Assembly: GCA_009699825.1 (NCBI GenBank)
Contig: WLNM01000007.1
Span: 1 to 20,189 of the forward strand
Direction of reading: 5' to 3'
From: Actinomycetota bacterium
GTDB lineage: Bacteria; Actinomycetota; Actinomycetes; Nanopelagicales; Nanopelagicaceae
DNA: 20,189 bases
Both the position numbers and the translations under genes were made by a program. The notes beneath the pieces are model-generated. The model had not been told where the DNA came from and did not search any database. It saw only the letters and a list, made by a program, of their open reading frames with translations. Of the stretch, positions 13,599 through 20,189 are shown one piece after another; position 1 is the first letter of the stretch, and each line of letters begins with the position of its first letter.

Positions 13599-14935
13599 CA
13601 ACTTTTATCGATCCATATTCATCGTCTCGCGAAACAACAGAGGGAACAGTTTTCTCAGTAACTGGTGGCGACTGGAACGAACTCGTAACAGAGATCGGTG
13701 CGACTAAAGAAGAACGCATTGTTGTAAACATGGGTCCACAACATCCGTCTACACACGGAGTACTTCGACTAGTTCTCGAACTTGAAGGCGAAACAGTTAC
13801 TGAAGTTCGCTGCGGAATTGGATACCTGCACACAGGAATCGAAAAAAACATTGAATATCGCAACTGGACACAGGGCGTTACTTTTGTAACTCGCATGGAT
13901 TACTTGTCTCCTCTGTTTAATGAAACTGCTTACTGCTTAGCAACAGAGAAACTTCTAGGAATTACAAATGATGTTCCAGAGCGCGCATCTGCGATTCGCG
14001 TATTAATGATGGAACTCAATCGAATTTCCTCCCACATGGTTGCTCTCGGAACTGGTGCACTCGAACTCGGTGCGATTACTCCTATGTTCTTTGCATTCCG
14101 TGAACGCGAGCGAGTATTAGATATATTCGAAATGATCTCTGGTTTGCGCATGAATATGGCATATATCCGCCCAGGTGGAGTTCAACAAGATTTACCAGAA
14201 GGTGCAACGCAAAAGATTCGCGAAACTGTTAAAGAAATGCGTAAAGCATTTAAAGATAACGCAACACTCTTAATTGGTAATTCAATTTGGATGAAGCGCA
14301 CTGTAGGCATCGGTTATTTAGATCTTGCCGGTTGTACAACTCTTGGAATTACTGGACCCGTTTTGCGTTCAACTGGATTGCCTTGGGATCTACGCAAGAC
14401 ACAGCCATATTGTGGTTACGAAAATTATGATTTTGATGTTGTCACAACAGATACCTGCGATGTTTATGGTCGCTTCTTGATTCGTATGAACGAATTAGAA
14501 CAATCACTTCGTATCATCGAACAAGCATGCGACAAGATCGACAAACTAGCTGGGGCGCCAGTAATGGTTGCGGATAAGAAAATTGCTTGGCCTGCACAAT
14601 TGGCCTTGGGTGGCGATGGTCTCGGTAATTCACTTGATCACATCCGCGAAATTATGGGCACATCAATGGAATCACTTATTCATCACTTTAAATTAGTGAC
14701 AGAAGGATTCCGAGTTCCAGCCGGACAGGTATATGCAGCTGTCGAATCACCACGCGGTGAACTCGGTGCACACATAGTTTCTGATGGCGGAACACGTCCG
14801 TATCGCATGCACTTTCGCGAACCATCATTTAATAACTTGCAATCAACATCTGCAATGTGTGAAGGCAGCATGGTTGCTGACATCATCGGTGCCGTTGCTT
14901 CTATTGATCCTGTTATGGGAGGTGTTGATCGCTAA
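13595..14935 (+). CDS. nuoD: NADH-quinone oxidoreductase subunit D
   Basis: NuoD is the 49 kDa-type subunit that forms the quinone-binding pocket with NuoB. The 446 aa protein carries MGPQHPSTHGVLRL near residues 46-59. His54 and Tyr103 (RMDYLSP) correspond to Thermus Nqo4 His38 and Tyr87, which contact the quinone headgroup. FYAFRERE-type and IRPGGV motifs, SDGGTRPYRMHFREPSF and the IDPVMGGVDR end are all present. The nickel-binding cysteines of the related hydrogenases are absent, as expected for complex I. The first 40 residues are a variable leader. The TAA stop shares one base with the nuoE ATG (TAATG). Confidence 0.96.
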   Translation: MTTFIDPYSSSRETTEGTVFSVTGGDWNELVTEIGATKEERIVVNMGPQHPSTHGVLRLVLELEGETVTEVRCGIGYLHTGIEKNIEYRNWTQGVTFVTRMDYLSPLFNETAYCLATEKLLGITNDVPERASAIRVLMMELNRISSHMVALGTGALELGAITPMFFAFRERERVLDIFEMISGLRMNMAYIRPGGVQQDLPEGATQKIRETVKEMRKAFKDNATLLIGNSIWMKRTVGIGYLDLAGCTTLGITGPVLRSTGLPWDLRKTQPYCGYENYDFDVVTTDTCDVYGRFLIRMNELEQSLRIIEQACDKIDKLAGAPVMVADKKIAWPAQLALGGDGLGNSLDHIREIMGTSMESLIHHFKLVTEGFRVPAGQVYAAVESPRGELGAHIVSDGGTRPYRMHFREPSFNNLQSTSAMCEGSMVADIIGAVASIDPVMGGVDR

Positions 14936-15558
14936 TGTTTACTGATCAAGATCTGCAAATTATGGATTTAATTATTAAGCGTTACCCACGTAGCCGCTCT
15001 GCGATCATGCCTTTGCTTCACTATGCCCAATCTAAAGCGGGATATGTGACAAATGAGGGTATTGAATTAATTGCAAAGCTATTAACGATTGAAACTGCAG
15101 AAGTTTCAGCAGTGGCAACTTTCTATACACAGTACAAGCGCAAGCCAGTTGGCGAGTATCACGTTGGCGTATGTACAAATACATTGTGTGCAGTAATGGG
15201 CGGAGACGCAATTTTCGCTGGACTTAAAGATCATCTAGGAATTGAAAACGATGGCGTAACAGCTGATGGCAAAGTTTCACTTGAGCACATTGAGTGCAAT
15301 GCTGCATGTGATTATGCACCAGTTGTAATGGCTAACTGGGAGTTTTATGACAACCAAAGCGTTCAATCTGCAAAAGATTTAGTTGATTCAATGCGTCAAG
15401 GAAATCCCACTGCACCAACTCGTGGACCAAAGTCACTGCCTACATGGAAAGAAAACTCTGCAGTACTTGCAGGAATTAACGATGGTCGCGCAAATGAAGG
15501 CGTACAAGCAGGCGAACCAACTCTTCTCGGTTTGAAGTTAGCAAAGGAAGGTAAGTAA
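14935..15558 (+). CDS. nuoE: NADH-quinone oxidoreductase subunit E
   Basis: NuoE is the 24 kDa-type subunit that carries the off-path [2Fe-2S] cluster N1a beside the FMN subunit. The thioredoxin-like domain shows the four ligands: Cys80 and Cys85 in GVCTNTLCAVMGG, and Cys121 and Cys125 in ECNAACDYAP. The 207 aa length is longer than E. coli NuoE by some 40 residues because of a tail after about residue 160 that is rich in Pro, Gly and Asn. Long tails also occur in other actinobacterial NuoE proteins. A strong GGGAGGTG at 14917-14924 lies inside the nuoD end, about 11 nt before the start. The one-base overlap with nuoD suggests stop-restart translation. nuoF starts 3 nt downstream. Confidence 0.95.
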   Translation: MFTDQDLQIMDLIIKRYPRSRSAIMPLLHYAQSKAGYVTNEGIELIAKLLTIETAEVSAVATFYTQYKRKPVGEYHVGVCTNTLCAVMGGDAIFAGLKDHLGIENDGVTADGKVSLEHIECNAACDYAPVVMANWEFYDNQSVQSAKDLVDSMRQGNPTAPTRGPKSLPTWKENSAVLAGINDGRANEGVQAGEPTLLGLKLAKEGK

Positions 15559-15561
15559 GCA

Positions 15562-16845
15562 ATGTCAAAGCTCACACCTGTCCTTTCCGCTCATTGGGAT
15601 GAAAAAGATTCATTCACAATTGATGCGTACACACGCAATGGTGGATACAAAGCATCAGCAAAAGCGCTAGCGATGGATCCTGATGCAGTCATTCAATTAG
15701 TTAAAGATTCTGGATTACGCGGTCGCGGTGGAGCAGGATTCCCAACAGGAATGAAGTGGGGATTTATTCCACAAGGCGATAACAAAGAACACTACTTAGT
15801 TGTTAATGCAGATGAATCTGAACCAGGAACTTGCAAAGATATGCCACTACTTTTGGCTAATCCACACGTTCTTATTGAAGGTTGCATCATCGCGTGCCAC
15901 GCAATTCGTGCAAAGCATGGATTTATTTATATTCGTGGTGAAGTAACTCACGTAGTTCGCCGTCTCAACCAAGCCATCGAAGATGCGTATAAAGCCGGTC
16001 ACTTAGGTAATGGAATTGATTTAGTACTTCACGTTGGAGCAGGCGCATATATTTGCGGTGAAGAAACCGCACTCCTAGATTCACTAGAAGGTTTCCGCGG
16101 GCAACCACGTTTGCGTCCACCATTTCCTGCGATAGCTGGTTTATACGCACGTCCAACAGTTGTAAATAACGTTGAATCAATCGCATCAGTTCCAGCAATT
16201 ATCGCTAACGGTGCAGAGTGGTATCAAAAGTACGGAACTGAAAAGAGCAAGGGAATGACTCTTTATTCTCTTTCTGGTCACGTAAATAACCCAGGACAAT
16301 TTGAAGCTCCACTCGGAATCACTCTTCGTGAAATTCTTGAGCTTGCAGGCGGCGTTCGCACTGGTCACAAACTTAAGTTCTGGACACCAGGTGGATCATC
16401 AACACCACTATTTACAGATGCACATTTAGATACACCACTTGATTACGAAGGTGTTGCTGCAGCTGGCTCAATGCTTGGAACAAAAGCACTTCAAATTTTT
16501 GATGAAACTACATGCGTAGTTCGCGCCGTACTTCGCTGGACAGAGTTCTATAAGCACGAATCATGCGGAAAGTGCACACCTTGTCGCGAAGGCACATGGT
16601 GGCTAGTTCAAATTCTTCGTGATCTTGAAAATGGTTCTGGTTCAGAAGAAGATCTCGCAAAACTACTTGATTTGTGCGACAACATTATGGGTCGCTCATT
16701 CTGTGCACTTGGTGATGGCGCGACAAGTCCTATTACCTCTTCTATTAAGTATTTCCGCGACGAATACATCGCACACGTAACTGGCAAGGGATGTCCATTT
16801 GATCCAGTTGCATCAACTCTTTTTTCTAGTGCAGGTGCCAAATGA
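15562..16845 (+). CDS. nuoF: NADH-quinone oxidoreductase subunit F
   Basis: NuoF is the NADH-oxidising subunit with FMN and [4Fe-4S] cluster N3. Seen are the nucleotide and flavin loop GLRGRGGAGFPTG (51-63), NADESEPGTCKD (83-93), the GAGAYICGEETAL segment (159-171) that binds FMN/NADH, and cluster ligands Cys335, Cys338 and Cys341 (ESCGKCTPCREG) plus Cys381 (RSFCALG). At 427 aa it is full length for the family. AGGAAGG at 15545-15551, within the nuoE end, is a good ribosome site about 10 nt before the ATG. The TGA stop overlaps the nuoG ATG by 4 nt. The presence of NuoE, NuoF and NuoG shows a complete NADH-oxidising module, unlike the 11-subunit complexes that lack it. Confidence 0.96.
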   Translation: MSKLTPVLSAHWDEKDSFTIDAYTRNGGYKASAKALAMDPDAVIQLVKDSGLRGRGGAGFPTGMKWGFIPQGDNKEHYLVVNADESEPGTCKDMPLLLANPHVLIEGCIIACHAIRAKHGFIYIRGEVTHVVRRLNQAIEDAYKAGHLGNGIDLVLHVGAGAYICGEETALLDSLEGFRGQPRLRPPFPAIAGLYARPTVVNNVESIASVPAIIANGAEWYQKYGTEKSKGMTLYSLSGHVNNPGQFEAPLGITLREILELAGGVRTGHKLKFWTPGGSSTPLFTDAHLDTPLDYEGVAAAGSMLGTKALQIFDETTCVVRAVLRWTEFYKHESCGKCTPCREGTWWLVQILRDLENGSGSEEDLAKLLDLCDNIMGRSFCALGDGATSPITSSIKYFRDEYIAHVTGKGCPFDPVASTLFSSAGAK

Positions 16846-19208
16846 CAACTACACAATCACAGACAACTGAAGTTGTAGACATGATTACTCTCGTCATTGA
16901 TGGTTTCGAAGTAAGCGTTCCAAAGGGAACTCTTGTTATTCGTGCGGCAGAAAAACTTGGAATCCAAATTCCACGTTTCTGCGATCATCCACTACTTGAT
17001 CCAGTTGGTGCATGCCGCCAATGTTTGGTAGATATCGAAATTAATGGTCGCGCTTTTCCAAAGCCTCAAGCGTCATGCACGATACCTGTCGAGCCAGGAA
17101 TGATTGTTAAAACTCAACTCACATCTGATGTTGCTGAAAAAGCACAACGTGGAGTTATGGAATTACTTCTTGTTAATCACCCACTTGATTGTCCAGTGTG
17201 CGACAAGGGTGGAGAGTGCCCACTTCAAAACCAAGCGATGAGCAATGGTCAAGCAGAGTCTCGATTTGAAGGCACAAAGCGCACATTTGAAAAACCAATT
17301 AATTTGTCTTCACAAGTACTTCTTGATCGGGAACGTTGCGTTCTTTGTGCGCGATGCACACGATTCTCAGAACAAATTGCGAGTGATCCATTTATTACTC
17401 TCAACGAACGTGGCGCACTCCAACAAGTTGGAATTTACGAAGAACAACCATTTGAATCGTATTTCTCTGGCAACACGATTCAGATCTGTCCAGTAGGAGC
17501 ACTAACAAGTGCAACGTATCGTTTCCGTGCACGTCCATTCGATTTAGTTTCAACTCCTTCTGCATGCGAACACTGCGCATCGGGCTGCGATATGCGCACA
17601 GATGTTCGTCGTGGAAAAACTCTTCGCCGCCTTGCCGGTGATGACCCAACAATTAACGAAGAGTGGAACTGCGATAAGGGTCGCTGGGCATTTAAATACA
17701 TCACAGCCCTTGATCGACTTGCACAACCAATGGTGCGCACGTCAACAGGTGAATTAGTTGTTACTTCATGGCCAGAAGCAATTGCTGCCGCTGCCGCTGG
17801 TTTATCTGGAGCAAAAGCTGCGGTTCTAGTTGGCGGTCGTTCAACGTATGAAGATGCATATGGCTATAGCAAGTTTGCTCGCATTGCACTGGGCACGAAT
17901 GATATTGATTTCCGTGCACGCGCAACTTCTGATGAAGAGCGCGATTTCCTAGCAGCGCACGTTGTTGGATCACATGCAACATATAAAGATATTGATAAGG
18001 CAGATCACGTACTTCTAGTTGGTTTCGAACCCGAAGAAGAGTCACCAATTGTTTTCTTGCGATTAAATAAGCAAGTCAAAAAGCGCAAACTCAAAGTTAC
18101 ATCGATAGGAACAAAACTTTCAATTGGTGTTGAAAAACTTGGAGCAACTTTTGTAAAGGTTGCACCAGGTTCTGAAGCTGCTGCCATTGCTTCACAATCA
18201 CTAACTGCTCAATCACTTATTTTGGTCGGAGAACGTGCATCTGAAAGCGCCGGTGCACTATCTGCTGTTGCAGCCCTTGCCGCACAATCTGGAGCAAAGT
18301 TTGCATGGATTCCACGTCGTGCTGGAGAACGTGGCGCACTCGAAGCAGGTGCTATCGGAAATCTTCTTCCAGGTGGACGCCCAGTAACAGATGCTGCTGC
18401 TCGCGTTGATTTAGCAAGTGCATGGTCTGTCGCATCAGTACCAACAACTGTCGGTCGCTCTACTAAAGAAATTATCTCTGCAATTAACTCTGGCGAACTT
18501 AACGCACTCGTTGTGGGTGGTGTTGATCCACTAGATCTCGATAACACATCAGAAACTCTCTCAGCGCTCAAAAAAGCATTCGTTGTTTCACTAGAAATCG
18601 CGCCAAGTTCTGTTACAGAACGTGCAGATGTTGTTTTGCCAGTTGCAGCAGTAACAGAAAAGAGTGGATCGTTCCTTAACTGGACAGGCAGCGCACGCGC
18701 ATTTGATGCTGCAGTTGCAGATTCGCTCAACCGAAGTGATGTTCGAATTCTTTCAATGATTGCTGATGCACTCGGAAAAACTATTTCACTAGGAACTGTT
18801 TCTGCAGCTTCCCGCGAAATTGCGTCCCTCGGTCCATGGGATGGCGCACGCGCAACATTTACTGCAACTCCTGAACGCAGTGCAGCAACACTTGCAGCAG
18901 ATGAGGCGCTCATTACTTCTTGGCGCCGCTTGCTCGATCTAGGAACTCTGCAAAAAGGCGAAGAAAATCTTGCAGGAACTGCACGCCAAACAATTGCAGT
19001 TATTTCACCAAAGCGCGCAACATCTATAGGCGTTACTACTGGTGACAAGATTTCAATATCAAATGCACAAGGTTCCGTTGTATTGCCAGTACTTGTCGAA
19101 GATATTCATGACGACGCCGTATGGGCACCACGTAATTCTCGCGGCTCAGAACTACTTGCCAAACTTGGTAACGCACACGGTGGCGTAGTTAAGGTGGTGA
19201 AGGCATGA
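16842..19208 (+). CDS. nuoG: NADH-quinone oxidoreductase subunit G
   Basis: NuoG is the large electron-wiring subunit of complex I. Its N-terminal third carries ligands for four clusters: N1b [2Fe-2S] (Cys47, Cys58, Cys61, Cys79), N5 (His113, Cys117, Cys120, Cys126), N4 (Cys166, Cys169, Cys172, Cys216) and the extra N7 cluster (Cys242, Cys245, Cys249, Cys277), which only some bacteria keep. From about residue 290 it becomes the molybdopterin-oxidoreductase-like domain, here Ala/Ser/Val-rich and without a convincing active-site Cys or Ser for a metal, as in other NuoG proteins. The 788 aa length matches actinobacterial NuoG. AGGTG at 16833-16837 is a weak ribosome site. Both ends overlap neighbours by 4 nt (ATGA). 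Confidence 0.95.
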   Translation: MTTTQSQTTEVVDMITLVIDGFEVSVPKGTLVIRAAEKLGIQIPRFCDHPLLDPVGACRQCLVDIEINGRAFPKPQASCTIPVEPGMIVKTQLTSDVAEKAQRGVMELLLVNHPLDCPVCDKGGECPLQNQAMSNGQAESRFEGTKRTFEKPINLSSQVLLDRERCVLCARCTRFSEQIASDPFITLNERGALQQVGIYEEQPFESYFSGNTIQICPVGALTSATYRFRARPFDLVSTPSACEHCASGCDMRTDVRRGKTLRRLAGDDPTINEEWNCDKGRWAFKYITALDRLAQPMVRTSTGELVVTSWPEAIAAAAAGLSGAKAAVLVGGRSTYEDAYGYSKFARIALGTNDIDFRARATSDEERDFLAAHVVGSHATYKDIDKADHVLLVGFEPEEESPIVFLRLNKQVKKRKLKVTSIGTKLSIGVEKLGATFVKVAPGSEAAAIASQSLTAQSLILVGERASESAGALSAVAALAAQSGAKFAWIPRRAGERGALEAGAIGNLLPGGRPVTDAAARVDLASAWSVASVPTTVGRSTKEIISAINSGELNALVVGGVDPLDLDNTSETLSALKKAFVVSLEIAPSSVTERADVVLPVAAVTEKSGSFLNWTGSARAFDAAVADSLNRSDVRILSMIADALGKTISLGTVSAASREIASLGPWDGARATFTATPERSAATLAADEALITSWRRLLDLGTLQKGEENLAGTARQTIAVISPKRATSIGVTTGDKISISNAQGSVVLPVLVEDIHDDAVWAPRNSRGSELLAKLGNAHGGVVKVVKA

Positions 19209-20189
19209 GTACTGCAGAGTTATTAGCAACTGATCCAGGTTGGATAATCGCTGTTAAAGGCCTTCTTGTTTTTGCAACGTGTGTAGTTCTTACACTTTTA
19301 GCAATTTGGGCAGAACGTCGCATTGTGGCTCGCATGCAAGAGCGCCCAGGTCCAAACAGAGTTGGTCCACTTGGTTTACTTCAATCATTATCCGATGGCG
19401 TTAAGTTAGCTCTTAAAGAAGATTTGATTCCAGCAGCGGCAGATAAAATCATTTTCGTTATCGCGCCAATCATTAGTGCAACAACATGCTTTATGGCTTT
19501 CGCAGTTATTCCTGTTACTGGCCCAGTTACTTTATTTGGACATGAAACTGTCATGCAGATGACAGATATTCCAGTTGGCGTTCTCTATGTATTAGCCATT
19601 GCTTCCGTTGGTGTTTACGGAATTGTTCTTGCTGGTTGGTCTTCAGGTTCTACTTATCCACTACTCGGCGGACTTCGTTCGAGTGCACAAGTTATTTCTT
19701 ATGAAGTAGCTATGGGACTCTCACTAGTTTCAGTATTTATCTACTCAGGATCGATGTCTACATCTGACATTGTCGCTGCGCAAGATAAGTGGTGGTACGT
19801 AGTTGTTCTATTTCCTTCATTTGTAATTTATGCAATCTCAATGGTTGGCGAAACTAACCGTGCACCATTTGACTTGGCAGAAGCAGAGGGCGAGCTCGTT
19901 GGTGGATTCCATACAGAGTATTCATCACTTAAATTCGCATTATTTTTCTTGGCTGAGTACGTAAACATCGTTGGAGTTTCAGCACTTGCCACGACACTTT
20001 TCCTTGGTGGATATCACGCACCTCCAGGTCTTGGCTTTACCGAAGCATGGCTTGGTGGTTGGTTCACTGCTATTTGGTTCTTTATAAAAGTGGCTGGATT
20101 CTTTTTCATATTCGTTTGGTTGCGCGGAACACTTCCACGTATGCGCTACGACCAATTCATGCAATTTGGTTGGAAAGTTTTAATACCAG
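19205..20189 (+). CDS. nuoH: NADH-quinone oxidoreductase subunit H (3' end outside the window)
   Basis: NuoH is the membrane subunit that joins the peripheral arm to the proton-pumping arm and lines the quinone tunnel. About 328 codons are visible from the ATG at 19205, which overlaps the nuoG TGA by 4 nt; AAGGTGG at 19191-19197 serves as ribosome site. The frame stays open to the window edge. Landmarks are AERRIVARMQERPGPNRVGP after the first helix, GLLQSLSDGVKLALKED, and the acidic quinone-tunnel loop GETNRAPFDLAEAEGELV followed by GGFHTEYSSLKFALFFLAEY. The last visible part is WLRGTLPRMRYDQFMQFGWK, usually near the final helix, so roughly the last 70-100 residues are missing. The rest of the operon (nuoI onward) should follow. 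Confidence 0.95.
   Translation, partial: MSTAELLATDPGWIIAVKGLLVFATCVVLTLLAIWAERRIVARMQERPGPNRVGPLGLLQSLSDGVKLALKEDLIPAAADKIIFVIAPIISATTCFMAFAVIPVTGPVTLFGHETVMQMTDIPVGVLYVLAIASVGVYGIVLAGWSSGSTYPLLGGLRSSAQVISYEVAMGLSLVSVFIYSGSMSTSDIVAAQDKWWYVVVLFPSFVIYAISMVGETNRAPFDLAEAEGELVGGFHTEYSSLKFALFFLAEYVNIVGVSALATTLFLGGYHAPPGLGFTEAWLGGWFTAIWFFIKVAGFFFIFVWLRGTLPRMRYDQFMQFGWKVLIP

Noticed and set aside
13468..13896. A 142-codon minus-strand open frame spanning nuoC and nuoD
   Set aside because: It is antisense to two well-supported complex I genes, with a low-complexity Ser/Thr-rich translation and no motif.
18209..19048. A 279-codon open frame on the minus strand
   Set aside because: It lies wholly antisense to nuoG, is rich in Ala, Ser and Arg as expected from the complement of biased codons, and shows no recognisable domain or start signal.
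16842..19208. NuoG considered as a formate dehydrogenase-like molybdoenzyme
   Set aside because: It is flanked by nuoF and nuoH, has the NuoG cluster pattern, and the C-terminal domain shows no convincing metal-ligand residue.
1..20189. Search for a novel defence, mobile or secondary-metabolite system
   Set aside because: Every substantial open frame is accounted for by known respiratory or cofactor genes, and no repeats, recombinases, toxins or unexplained gaps remain.

Overview
The window is a densely packed stretch of bacterial respiratory housekeeping genes. The best fit is a streamlined, AT-leaning actinobacterium such as the freshwater acI/Nanopelagicales group. This rests on several observations: gene order matching the cytochrome c maturation and menaquinone region of Mycobacterium and Streptomyces; protein starts that align with M. 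tuberculosis NuoB, MenD and MenG as I remember them; a short actinobacterial-type MenE; TAGGCT/TAGGAT-like -10 elements close to start codons; and almost no intergenic DNA. The taxonomic name is an inference, because no rRNA gene is present.

Layout. (1) At 2-3776 (+), the end of a probable histidine phosphatase gene leads into resA-ccdA-resB-ccsA, a complete System II cytochrome c maturation set with 0-4 nt between genes. (2) At 3780-5954 (-), menE-menA and a small two-helix membrane protein converge on ccsA with a 3 nt gap. (3) At 5988-9460 (+), menB-menC-menD run divergently from menE. (4) At 9426-11243 (-), bioY-menF; the menF end overlaps the menD end by 35 bp on opposite strands. (5) At 11300-11992 (+) is menG. 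(6) From 12037 (+), nuoA-B-C-D-E-F-G-H begins the complex I operon; nuoH runs off the window edge.

Together the genes encode the path from chorismate to menaquinone (MenF, MenD, MenC, MenE, MenB, MenA, MenG), the NADH dehydrogenase that reduces it, and the machinery that attaches haem to the c-type cytochromes that oxidise it downstream. MenH and the DHNA-CoA thioesterase are not in the window. BioY, a biotin uptake subunit, is the only metabolically unrelated gene.

No stretch above 300 bases lacks a gene; the longest gaps are about 56 nt (bioY/menG) and 44 nt (menG/nuoA). I see no tRNA, rRNA, riboswitch, CRISPR array, insertion sequence, phage gene or convincing intrinsic terminator. I found no sign of a novel defence, mobile or secondary-metabolite system. 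The more interesting points are the shared, near-symmetrical divergent promoters, the convergent gene overlap, a type I MenB in an actinobacterial context, and bioY placed ahead of menF.
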